NCBI GenBank assembly: GCA_002725445.1
Contig: PBPD01000136.1
Span: forward strand, 1-9,675
Direction: 5' to 3'
DNA length: 9,675 nucleotides
Source: Rickettsiales bacterium
Lineage (GTDB): Bacteria > Pseudomonadota > Alphaproteobacteria > Rickettsiales > UBA3002
How positions within the stretch are numbered: the first letter of the stretch is position 1; every line of letters begins with the position of its first letter. Under the pieces are notes generated by a model. The model was not told where the DNA came from. It saw only the letters and a list, made by a program, of their open reading frames with translations, and searched no databases. This document shows positions 1-8,194 of the stretch, piece after piece. The position numbers were made by a program, and so were the translations under genes.

Positions 1-2280
1 GACCCGCACACCCACAGCATCGCCCCGCTGGAGAGCCTGTTGCACGCCAACGGCCACGGTGATGCGACGGTTGATCGCATTATCATTCCCGACCATGTAT
101 TCTATGAGCTGACCGGTATTCTGCCCATTAGCCTGCCGCGCATGCGCGCCGAAATGGAAAAGGCCAAAGACAATCCCGACAAGCTGAACGAGCTGATCGA
201 GTTTTATGTGATGGCCTCGCCACGCGGCGGCTGGCGCAGCGCCGAAGGGTTACAAATCAAAGACCAGCTGCGCACCGTATTGCATTTTGTGGCGCAGCAT
301 CCCGACACCATCCAGCCTACCGAAATCGCCAAACGCTATTGCGACGGCCTGCAAGCCAGCTTCGCGGTGTTTGGCAGCATGAAAGACAGCGAGCTACCCA
401 ACTACCAACCCACCTACGGCGATTTACAGCAATTGCTGGGCGATTCATTTCAGGCCGATCAGGTGCGCATTCATGCCGGACAGCTTTTCATGCTCGGCCT
501 GCTCAACGAGGAGCAATATAACGAGCGTATGGAACGGCGCGAAACCGCGCTATCCACCAAGCAGCGTTTTATTAAGTCAAAAGAATTTGCCGACCTGCTC
601 TACCGCGATGGGCGCATCAGCGACAAGCAACGCGATGAGGTAAAGAAAAAAGTCGATAGCTGGAGCCGCCTTGCCGCCTCGCAGGCCGGTGATGCCGCCA
701 AATCACAAGGCGCAGAGCCCGCCGCCATCGAAGCCGCCAAAGGCAAAGCCGAGGAAGATGCGCGCTATCTCACCACCGGTTTTTTGCGCAGCATTTGCGA
801 CGAGCTGAAGCTGTTTGACAACCCAGCCATGCAGCAGGGCGGCAATCGCGCACAAGGCAACACGCTGGCTGGCCTGCCCGCCAGTGCCGACCATCCGGTC
901 AAGCGCGAACGCTTCTCGCTCGACGAAGCACTCGGCCCCACGCGCCTGCTAATGGAGCATTATATTTTCAGCGGGGTATTGCCGCAATCAGCCATACCCA
1001 CCATTGCGCGCAGCCTGCATTTCGAGGTCGACTCGCTGGGCGAAAACCCCTCGCGCGAAAAGCTGAAACACCATCTCTACGAGCAGGGATTTTACGAGCG
1101 CGCCATCACTGTGCGCGATCTGAAAACCATTCGCACCGCCCTCGCCGACGCACCCGACATTGCCCCCGCACATTGCGCGGCGCTCGACAAGGTCATCAGC
1201 CATATCAGCGAATGCCAGCGCACCTGGAACCAACGCATCAACGACGAATGCCGCAACCCGCTCGACAGCCACATCATGCAGCACCAGAATCTGAAAGTGC
1301 CTTCCATCGGCTGCCCCTACGAAAAAATTATCTCCGACGCGGTCATCAATGGCAGCATCAGCTTTGCCGAATTCTGGCGCATTGTCGAACGCAGCGGCGG
1401 CATGCCCCTCACCGACAACAGCCACACACGCTGCACCAACCGGCAGGATGTATGCGTCAAGTTCGACCCTGCGGGCGATGGCCGCAACAGCACCATCTGG
1501 CTGCGCCAGGACGGCATTGTCAACCGCACCGGCAACAGCACCATCAACGGCTATTTCGGGCAGCCGGGCGTGACCCGCATGGTCAAAGGCCAACCCGTCC
1601 TTTACTGGCAGTTCAACGCCGGCGACATGCTGGCACGTTGCCGCCAGAATCTGCATGAAGGCCGCCCCTCCAACCTCTACCGCGCCTTCGAGTCGATGCT
1701 GTATCGCAGTGTGTCGCGCAATGCCAGCGCGTTCCACGACATTGTCTACGAAGAAATCGGCGATGAACGCCTGCTGCAAATCGAGAAGGATTTCTCCAAC
1801 CGCCATTACCGCAAATGGTGCGAAACCATGCCGCCATTCACCAGCATGGTGGCCTCGCAGCATATCGCCAAACGTATCGGCCGCAAAAACATGGGCGAGA
1901 TCGCCGCAGCCGAAGCCGCTGCTACTGCCTGCGAAACCTACCCCGACTCCACCGTCTGGCTGGTCAATCACGACAGCGACCTTTTCCCCGACAAGCAAGG
2001 CGTGATTCATCTGCACGACTATATTCTGCGCCAGCATTCGCACCTGCGCGACCTTACCATGCCCTTAACCGACACATTGGCACAGCTGGGGCGCGACAAC
2101 CAATTGCAGTTTATGCGCACCGACCAGTTTCTGGACACGCTGAGCCTGGTGCAACGCCGCTCCACCGATTTACCCTATCACGGGCTGCGCATGAAACAGG
2201 ACATACGCGACTTCACCAACACCCGGTGGGCGCGCCGCGTGCACGAGCCATTGGACGCAGCCATCAGCCGCCAGCGCTAA
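1..2280 (+). CDS. Large PIN-like nuclease-fold protein with a giant insertion, 5'-truncated by the window
   Basis: The reading frame is open from the first base (759 codons, then TAA), so the gene starts upstream; the TTG at 40 is not a convincing start. Residue numbers here count window codons. At 27-37, IIIPDHVFYEL resembles the second strand and helix of PIN domains of the PhoH-associated type (a 'viP..V..EL' pattern, acidic E36), preceded by DP near the window edge where that family has DP after its 'LDTNVLL' strand. At 631-662, MGEIAAAEAA followed by VWLVNHDSDLF resembles the distal PIN half (acidic E633, then D658/D660 at the end of a hydrophobic strand). If correct, about 600 residues are inserted between the two halves. 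That middle part is soluble-looking and charged, with no membrane segment or family I recognise. PIN folds usually cut RNA using three or four acidic residues on metal ions. The gene converges on the DEDDh exonuclease gene. The coding frame is confident; the PIN assignment is tentative. Confidence 0.85.
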   Translation, partial: DPHTHSIAPLESLLHANGHGDATVDRIIIPDHVFYELTGILPISLPRMRAEMEKAKDNPDKLNELIEFYVMASPRGGWRSAEGLQIKDQLRTVLHFVAQHPDTIQPTEIAKRYCDGLQASFAVFGSMKDSELPNYQPTYGDLQQLLGDSFQADQVRIHAGQLFMLGLLNEEQYNERMERRETALSTKQRFIKSKEFADLLYRDGRISDKQRDEVKKKVDSWSRLAASQAGDAAKSQGAEPAAIEAAKGKAEEDARYLTTGFLRSICDELKLFDNPAMQQGGNRAQGNTLAGLPASADHPVKRERFSLDEALGPTRLLMEHYIFSGVLPQSAIPTIARSLHFEVDSLGENPSREKLKHHLYEQGFYERAITVRDLKTIRTALADAPDIAPAHCAALDKVISHISECQRTWNQRINDECRNPLDSHIMQHQNLKVPSIGCPYEKIISDAVINGSISFAEFWRIVERSGGMPLTDNSHTRCTNRQDVCVKFDPAGDGRNSTIWLRQDGIVNRTGNSTINGYFGQPGVTRMVKGQPVLYWQFNAGDMLARCRQNLHEGRPSNLYRAFESMLYRSVSRNASAFHDIVYEEIGDERLLQIEKDFSNRHYRKWCETMPPFTSMVASQHIAKRIGRKNMGEIAAAEAAATACETYPDSTVWLVNHDSDLFPDKQGVIHLHDYILRQHSHLRDLTMPLTDTLAQLGRDNQLQFMRTDQFLDTLSLVQRRSTDLPYHGLRMKQDIRDFTNTRWARRVHEPLDAAISRQR

Positions 2281-2327
2281 GCCCGTCACTTCCCTTTTAC
2301 GTGAATGAGAAAATCTTTATGCCTGCG
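2281..2327. other. Short convergent intergenic gap between the two giant genes
   Basis: Only 47 bases separate the two stop codons, and I see no GC-rich hairpin followed by a T-run in either direction. A perfect 10-base palindrome, GCGCTAGCGC (2325-2334), straddles the end of the gap and contains the TAG stop of the minus-strand gene. It is too short and lacks a U-tract to be called a terminator. Transcripts of the two genes probably overlap at their 3' ends. Confidence 0.6.
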
Positions 2328-5300
2328 CTAGCGCGTGCGTCCGCTGCTGCGCTCCTGTGAGAGCAAACGCTCCACCTGAGTTTGCGCCTCCTGATAGCCG
2401 CCATCATTCAGAATTTTGCGCACCGCACCGCCATCCGGGTGGCGTTCGGGGAAGCTGCGAATCTGACTCATCAGCTTCTGGCGCTCGCTGCCCGGCACGC
2501 CCAGCGTCATCGCATAGGCATGAGCAGCGTCGGCCACATCCTGCAATTTCGCTTCGCGCGGGGGGATCACTTTGGATTCCAACAATTCCGGCGCAATCGC
2601 AATCGGCACACTCACACTATCGCCTCCATTGCCGCGCATGGCCGTGTCAAACGCAGGAGGTTTCAGCATCAGACCGGCACAGGCCAGCTTGATATGGCCA
2701 AATAATTTCTCGCGCGCCTGCTTGCCGCGTGGCATCTGCACCACGGCCTGCAATTGCGTACCATCCGGGCTTAGATTCACCTCGCGCACAGCACGCTGCT
2801 GATTGAGCGTACTCACCGCACACAGCAAGGTCGAGGCATATTGCACACGTTCTACCGGCACATTCAGCTGCGTCTGATCGCCCGCATGCCCCAGCTGACA
2901 GCCCAGCCCCGCATGCGAAGTGGCAAACCGCTCCATCCATTGCGCAATCAGCGACTGATCGCGTCCTTTACTGGCCGACGCCGCACTAAACACCGTCTGC
3001 ATGCGGCCTTCGCCCTGCACATATTCCATCTCGGTGCGCATGGCAAGGTACGGCCGCGCCCTGCGCACCTGATCGGCCACGCTGTGCATTACCGTGCCAA
3101 AATCCACATCGCGAATGCCCGCTGGCGTTGCCTCTTTGGCGGCGTCACCTGCCAGCTGCACACCCTCTTCGGCCAGCAGCTCTGGCAAATGCGCCAGCAA
3201 GCGCGCAAACGGAAAACGCAGGCTTTGTTGCGCTTCATCCACCTCGGGCACAATGCCAAATTGCCGCAGGCGTGCATCGGCCTGCTGCAATGCGCGTTTG
3301 CCCAATGCGGTGCAACTGTCTTTGGCGCCTTGCACATCGTCCTGTTGCAGACCAAACACCTCGGGCGTGTGACGCAGCTGATTTACAATATGGTTGATTT
3401 GCGTTGCCAGCGCATCGCCCACATGGCGCTGCTGCGCGGGGTCCTGATTCAACAAACTCACCACACCCGCCAGATCGCGCACCGTATGGTATTTAATCAT
3501 CAGCAGATCGTGGGTTTCTTCCAGCACCTTGCCCAGCGCATTCAACAGCATTTTACGCTGTTTCAGCTCGCCATACGCTTCCGGAAAATAGCTGCTGAGT
3601 TGGCGGCGCGTCGTCTCGTGCTGCCCCACCAATTGCTGGGTAATCAGCTCGCGCGCACGTGCTTCTGCGCCCGGCGCATCAATCACACCCAGCACATCCT
3701 TCAGCTTGCCTTCTGCCAGATCCACCACGCGTGTGACCATTCCGCGCGCATGCGCTTTTTGTGCATCTTTCACAAACTTGCCACGCGCTTTGACAATTTT
3801 GTCGTCAATCTCGTCAGCGCTGAGGCCAGCCTGTTGCAGACAATGCCGCGCCTTGCTTTCATACGCACTGCGCTCCGCTTCGCTTTGGCTGGCCGCCTGT
3901 TCATCCAGCGGGGCGGGCAGCAATTTCAGATAATAGCCAGCGCGGGTTTTATACGCACGGCGAATACGCTCATCCAACTCGGCCTGCTTGTCCTCTGGCA
4001 GCTGATACGCCTCGGCGTGCTCTGCGGCATGCCAGTGTTCGGCCATTTCGCGTTGTTGCAACAAATGCGGCACGCCAAGCCCTTTCTTGGGCGTTTTGGC
4101 ATCAAAGCCTGCAGCCAACAACTGACGGCGCGATTTTTCCAGCCCCTTTTCATCCACCCCGCGCGTATACAGCCCAATCACCGCATCCACCTGTGCTTCT
4201 GTCCATTGTGGATAGCCCCGCTCCAGCAGGTAGCGCACCACCGGCAAAATCTCGGGCACTTGCGCGCCGTAACGCGGCATCTGCATCAAATGTTCAAAAG
4301 CACGCTGGGCAAACCCTACGCTCAGATCCTGCAATTTCAGCCCGTCATCCTGCCGGTCGACGGGGTTGAATAATTGCAGCATTTTAGCCTCATACGGTGC
4401 CATACGTGCCGCCAAATCTTCGCCGCCATGGCTTTGCACCGCCTCCAATGCCTGCGCATCCACCAGATACAGCATGGTCTGCGCCAATGCCTGACGCAGC
4501 CCGCCACGCACCCCATAAGGCGTGTTGCTGCCGCTGATGCTTTTGCGCAGCACGCCTAATTGCTCGTCCAGTCGGTCGATAGCAAAGCCAAGATTCGCCA
4601 GTTTTTCGCGCACTTCATGCACCTGATCCAACTGCCTGTACAAACCTTGACGGCGCATAATATCGGCCACCGAATGCGGCTTATTCTCATCCAGCCCCAT
4701 CTGGCTGCTCAACTCGTGAATCAGCAGCCCCAGCACGCCCAGATCGCTACGAATACGCTCGGCATAATTCACCGCATTGGGATGTTCGTTGGCTTGCCCG
4801 CCACTGGTGTAATGCATGGTCTCGCGCACTTGCGCATCGATGGCGCTGAGTGTGTCGTCCAGTTGCAACGTACGGTCAGCCAGCACCAGCAAATCATCGC
4901 GGCGATAGTCGCTCTTGCGTGGCTGTGGCAGGCTTTGCTGAATCTGGCGCAGCATTTGCTCCAGTTGCGGCTGAGTCAGCTGCGCATGCGCCTGCGACAA
5001 ATCATGCAGCAACACCTCGTCGCGCAAAATGCCCAGCGGCTCCACATGCAATTCCACCATATCGTTCATCAACGCCACCGAACGCATCGGCATGCGCTCA
5101 ATGCCGCTGGCCTTGCTCAACCGATAGACCAGCCGCGCCGCCTGCTCATACGCCCGCACCACCTGCTCGCCCTCATCCGCATGGTAGCGCACCTGCACCA
5201 TGCCGCCCTGCTCGCTGCCATGGGGCACGCGCACTTTACCGTTCAGCATGTGGCGCGCCACCGCATCCACCAATGTGCTGGTCTGCACTTGCAGCCGGTC

Positions 5301-7952
5301 GCCCTGCCAGTCAAAATAGGTTCTGTGCCCGCCCGCAATCGTACTGCGTGCCACATCCAGCTTGCCTTTGCTGTCATGCTCGGCTTTCACCTCTTCGCCC
5401 TGCTGCGTATCCACCAGATAATGGCGGTCTTCTCCTGCGGCATTCAATGTGCCATCCAGCAGGTAACAGCGGCGATGGTCGTCCATCTCCAGCGCTTTCA
5501 CCTCGCCGCGCAACAACAGATGCTGAATGTCGCGCAGAAAAGCCGGCGGACGATGCTGCTGGGTTGCAACGGGTGTGTCGCGCTCGGCATTGCGTTCGTC
5601 CTGACGGCGCGACAATGCTTGCGACCAGTGGAAAGCATCCTGCATCATTTGCGCAATATCCACTTTAATCGCGTCGGGATACGCCTTGAACGGAATATGC
5701 GCACGATACAGCAAGCCCAGCGCTTCGGCATCCACCCCGTCTTTTTGCTGAAGCACGGCCATATTGCCATCCAACGTGATATCAAACGTACCCGGCACTT
5801 GTTTCAGACGGTACAGCAACCACGACGCATCGCGCACAATATTCGCGGTTTTCTCGCCGATCTGATCGTCTTTTGCCTGCGCCTTTCCGCCTGCCTGCGT
5901 GCTTTGGTAGAGGGTGAAATCCTGAAACGCCTTAATATCGCCTTCCAGCCGATAAATAGTATGGCTCTCGCCGTGCCCGTCATCCACGGTTTCAGGCTGC
6001 ACCGCAATTTCGCCAAGCGCGGTATGAATGCCACTGCGCGCCATTTCTTCAATATCCACCCGCTGGCGCACCGCCAGCAAATGCATCACCTCTGCACTCA
6101 GGCGAATCGTAATGCGGTTATGGCTCACATCGACCGCACTACTCACAGGCGCACTCAGCTCGCCGCGATGCTGATAGGCAGGAATGTCGGCATCCTGCTG
6201 CTCGTCCACCCCGCCCACATACGGAATAACTCCCAGCTTGAGCAGGAAGTCGAGCGAGCAGGAGAACAATTCATCCGCGCGCGCCAGCGGCGCGTCTTTC
6301 GGCACCTGCAGCACCACCTCGCCAAAATCGCGCACATGGCCTTTCAGCACCACCTGCAGCGGGCCGTCAGGTTCGGGCTGGCGCACCAGCACCATGCCGA
6401 TGCGGCGATCGAAATTGCGCACTGAGCGGATGAGATACAATATATCCTCCGCCATATCGGGATGCGCCTCAATAAAGGCCAGATTCGCCCGCAGCGATGC
6501 CAGATGTACATCTTCTACCACACCGCCATTGCGGCCACTGCCCACCCCGTCCTTCAACTTCACGTCAATGCGGGTGCCGGTCGAATCAAACGGCACGATC
6601 GTATCAATCACCGTGCTTGATTTGGACGGATCGTCAGGTGAATGGATCAGCTGGTCAAAAAACATCCATTTTTTCAAAAACCCGATCGATAGTGGATTCT
6701 GCCGCTCGGCATTGATGACCACGCGGTGGTGGCGCTTATCGATGCGCACAATATGCTGTGGCACACGGTTATTGCGCTTTTTAACCTCGTCAAACCCTTC
6801 CAGAAACGCCCATAATTTCTGTGCATTCTCGCCCAGTTTTTCAGGCGGCTGCGAGAAAGTCACCTCCACATCGCCCCACACTTTGCGCCGCCCGCGCGGG
6901 GCGCTGCTGTCATAGCTGCGCGGCGCACTCAATTTCACCTCGGCCTGCGGGTCCACCCGATGCACCAGATCGGCATACAGCTCGAGCATGGTGGGCACGC
7001 GCCCGTCAAAATGATCCGCCAACCGCACACCCACCTGCGCGGCCATGGTAATATCTTCAACGGCGGAATGTTCTTCGCGTTCGGTAAAGTCAGGGTTCAC
7101 CAACGCGCGATACGCATCGTCCAGACGGTTCGACTCACCAATGCCATTGGCACGCAAAAACCCGTGAAACAGGCAACGCCACTGCGCCGGATTATCCCAT
7201 TGCGGCATATCCAGCGCCTTGCGCACCGCTTCGGTGATCTCCTGCTGCTCCAGCGGATTGGCGTCTTCCCAGTCCATTTGCGGCACGCGCACCTTATGCT
7301 CGCGCAGCATTTTCTGTATGGCCGCATGTTCGCTGCGGGTCGCATGCTGCACCTCGTCAAACCCGCTCAGATGCAAATTATCGTGCGCCAGCTCATAGGC
7401 TTCCACATCGCGCAATTGCTCCACCAGAAAGGTCTTGTCGTATGGCGCGTTGTAATACACATCACGTTCCGGATCGCCAATAAAATCCAAAAACGCCTCA
7501 TATACCTTATAAAATGGCTGCGCCTCCACCCGCTCGCCCAGCACTTTCAGCCCGGTAATCGGCCCGTCTGCTCCCTGCTCGCGCAGAATCTCGGTGCCGG
7601 TGACAGCCAGCGCCTGCGGGGCTATTTCATATTCGTAGAGCTGGCGGTCATAGGCTGGCCGCGGCGTGCCGTCACTATCGGCAATCTCGCAGGCAGATAC
7701 ATAATCCTGATAATGCGGGCGCAACGGCAAACAGAACGCATGAAACAGCTTGAGGCGATACGCCCCCTGCTCTTTTACCGCCTTCATGCAAGCTACTTCG
7801 CTCAAACCATTGCGATGACGGTTAAGCCCTGTTGTCTCGGTGTCGGAAATGGTCACACCCAGCTCGCAGAGCTTTTTCAGCTCGTCCTGAGACAGCCGGG
7901 GCGTGCCGTCCGGCTTGAAGGTAATATCCTGAATTACCGCATGATTTACCAT
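2328..7952 (-). CDS. Giant (1874 aa) protein with N-terminal DEDDh 3'-5' exonuclease domain
   Basis: The N-terminal domain has all the DnaQ/exonuclease I hallmarks: Exo I SDTETTGLN (D37, E39), Exo II YYNAPYDKTFL (D172) and Exo III HSAVEDITMA (H295, D300). This predicts two-metal 3'-5' hydrolysis of DNA or RNA. 'LAVTGTEIL' near 115-123 fits the family's conserved segment between Exo I and Exo II. The Exo II to Exo III distance, about 123 residues, is longer than in the DNA polymerase III epsilon subunit. The remaining ~1560 residues match nothing I recognise. They are soluble, rich in Gln and charged residues, with likely coiled-coil stretches near 1095-1140 and a basic helical stretch near 1300-1420. 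No helicase, polymerase, GIY-YIG or membrane segment is visible. Epsilon is about 240 residues and exonuclease I about 475, so the size is exceptional. I chose ATG at 7952, with GGGAAAG 7 bases upstream; the frame opens earlier at a TTG (8051), but that has no ribosome site. The stop is TAG. The frame is uninterrupted and all catalytic residues are intact. Confidence 0.93.
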   Translation of the reverse strand: MVNHAVIQDITFKPDGTPRLSQDELKKLCELGVTISDTETTGLNRHRNGLSEVACMKAVKEQGAYRLKLFHAFCLPLRPHYQDYVSACEIADSDGTPRPAYDRQLYEYEIAPQALAVTGTEILREQGADGPITGLKVLGERVEAQPFYKVYEAFLDFIGDPERDVYYNAPYDKTFLVEQLRDVEAYELAHDNLHLSGFDEVQHATRSEHAAIQKMLREHKVRVPQMDWEDANPLEQQEITEAVRKALDMPQWDNPAQWRCLFHGFLRANGIGESNRLDDAYRALVNPDFTEREEHSAVEDITMAAQVGVRLADHFDGRVPTMLELYADLVHRVDPQAEVKLSAPRSYDSSAPRGRRKVWGDVEVTFSQPPEKLGENAQKLWAFLEGFDEVKKRNNRVPQHIVRIDKRHHRVVINAERQNPLSIGFLKKWMFFDQLIHSPDDPSKSSTVIDTIVPFDSTGTRIDVKLKDGVGSGRNGGVVEDVHLASLRANLAFIEAHPDMAEDILYLIRSVRNFDRRIGMVLVRQPEPDGPLQVVLKGHVRDFGEVVLQVPKDAPLARADELFSCSLDFLLKLGVIPYVGGVDEQQDADIPAYQHRGELSAPVSSAVDVSHNRITIRLSAEVMHLLAVRQRVDIEEMARSGIHTALGEIAVQPETVDDGHGESHTIYRLEGDIKAFQDFTLYQSTQAGGKAQAKDDQIGEKTANIVRDASWLLYRLKQVPGTFDITLDGNMAVLQQKDGVDAEALGLLYRAHIPFKAYPDAIKVDIAQMMQDAFHWSQALSRRQDERNAERDTPVATQQHRPPAFLRDIQHLLLRGEVKALEMDDHRRCYLLDGTLNAAGEDRHYLVDTQQGEEVKAEHDSKGKLDVARSTIAGGHRTYFDWQGDRLQVQTSTLVDAVARHMLNGKVRVPHGSEQGGMVQVRYHADEGEQVVRAYEQAARLVYRLSKASGIERMPMRSVALMNDMVELHVEPLGILRDEVLLHDLSQAHAQLTQPQLEQMLRQIQQSLPQPRKSDYRRDDLLVLADRTLQLDDTLSAIDAQVRETMHYTSGGQANEHPNAVNYAERIRSDLGVLGLLIHELSSQMGLDENKPHSVADIMRRQGLYRQLDQVHEVREKLANLGFAIDRLDEQLGVLRKSISGSNTPYGVRGGLRQALAQTMLYLVDAQALEAVQSHGGEDLAARMAPYEAKMLQLFNPVDRQDDGLKLQDLSVGFAQRAFEHLMQMPRYGAQVPEILPVVRYLLERGYPQWTEAQVDAVIGLYTRGVDEKGLEKSRRQLLAAGFDAKTPKKGLGVPHLLQQREMAEHWHAAEHAEAYQLPEDKQAELDERIRRAYKTRAGYYLKLLPAPLDEQAASQSEAERSAYESKARHCLQQAGLSADEIDDKIVKARGKFVKDAQKAHARGMVTRVVDLAEGKLKDVLGVIDAPGAEARARELITQQLVGQHETTRRQLSSYFPEAYGELKQRKMLLNALGKVLEETHDLLMIKYHTVRDLAGVVSLLNQDPAQQRHVGDALATQINHIVNQLRHTPEVFGLQQDDVQGAKDSCTALGKRALQQADARLRQFGIVPEVDEAQQSLRFPFARLLAHLPELLAEEGVQLAGDAAKEATPAGIRDVDFGTVMHSVADQVRRARPYLAMRTEMEYVQGEGRMQTVFSAASASKGRDQSLIAQWMERFATSHAGLGCQLGHAGDQTQLNVPVERVQYASTLLCAVSTLNQQRAVREVNLSPDGTQLQAVVQMPRGKQAREKLFGHIKLACAGLMLKPPAFDTAMRGNGGDSVSVPIAIAPELLESKVIPPREAKLQDVADAAHAYAMTLGVPGSERQKLMSQIRSFPERHPDGGAVRKILNDGGYQEAQTQVERLLSQERSSGRTR

Positions 7953-8122
7953 ACGTATTCTTTCCCGTGTGTGTGTGCCAGCACACCATAAACGCTGCAC
8001 CGCAAAATAGTGTGAAGATGATGTGACAATTCGGATGCATCCCACACACAATCAGCCCAGCGGCCTTTGCGCCCCGCCCTCAGCTATTTATTTGCTATTT
8101 ATACCTTTGCAGGCGCGCCTAA

Positions 8123-8151
8123 TCGAAAGCCAACACCCAAACGCGTATAAC
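8123..8151 (+). promoter_or_regulatory. Candidate promoter of the secreted OB-fold operon
   Basis: TCGAAA (8123-8128) and TATAAC (8146-8151) are separated by 17 bases and resemble a sigma-70 -35/-10 pair. Transcription would begin near 8158, leaving a leader of about 35-40 bases before the ATG at 8195. The -35 is a modest match and the call rests on spacing and position only. The sequence between this site and the ATG includes a small GC hairpin just before the ribosome binding site. Confidence 0.35.
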
Positions 8152-8183
8152 AAAACATGAGGATAACAACGCGCTTTCGCGCA

Positions 8184-8190
8184 AAGGAGA
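8184..8190 (+). promoter_or_regulatory. Ribosome binding site deciding the start of the first OB-fold gene
   Basis: AAGGAGA lies with its AGGAG core 5 bases before the ATG at 8195. This favours that ATG over the in-frame ATG four codons later. A small hairpin (arms CGCG at 8170-8173 and 8178-8181) ends directly upstream of the site; it would not mask the core. Confidence 0.85.
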
Positions 8191-8194
8191 GACA

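Larger units (their letters stand above)
7953..8194. promoter_or_regulatory. Divergent intergenic region with direct repeats (promoters for both sides)
   Basis: This 242-base stretch separates the start of the giant exonuclease gene from the start of the secreted-protein operon and must carry both promoters. It holds an AT-rich direct repeat GCTATTTAT at 8083-8091 and 8094-8102 (11-base period, about one helical turn), flanked by two copies of CCTTTGC at 8064-8070 and 8104-8110. Read on the minus strand, the right repeat contains TATAAA (8103-8098), a reasonable -10 element for the exonuclease gene but with no good -35. A GT run (7967-7977) lies in the exonuclease leader; its right end can form a small hairpin GTGTG-CCAG-CACAC (7973-7986). 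I see no small gene here. Confidence 0.5.

Noticed and set aside
1..20. DPHTHS at the left edge as a PHP or amidohydrolase metal motif
   Set aside because: None of the later His/Asp motifs of those families follows at the expected spacing; a PIN-type reading fits the next strand better.
988..2043. 351-codon open frame on the minus strand opposite the PIN-like gene
   Set aside because: It is also codon-aligned with the sense gene and of odd Ala/Val/Gly-rich composition, with no ribosome site; it is a shadow.
2841..6425. Long open frames on the plus strand opposite the giant exonuclease gene (510 and 621 codons, among others)
   Set aside because: They are exactly codon-aligned with the sense gene, so they stay open only because the gene rarely uses TTA, CTA and TCA codons. 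Their products are His/Gln/Leu-rich with no domain, while the sense frame carries complete exonuclease motifs.
6960..7991. 343-codon plus-strand frame opposite the exonuclease domain
   Set aside because: It is a shadow of the conserved DEDDh region in the aligned antisense frame and has no motif or supported start.
8004..8029. TTGTCA ... TATTTT as a promoter of the exonuclease gene (minus strand)
   Set aside because: The -35-like hexamer is good but the spacing is only 14 bases, too short for a sigma-70 promoter.
7953..8051. N-terminal extension of the exonuclease from a TTG at 8051
   Set aside because: It has no Shine-Dalgarno site and a Cys-rich start unlike the rest of the protein. The ATG at 7952 precedes the Exo I motif at the expected distance.
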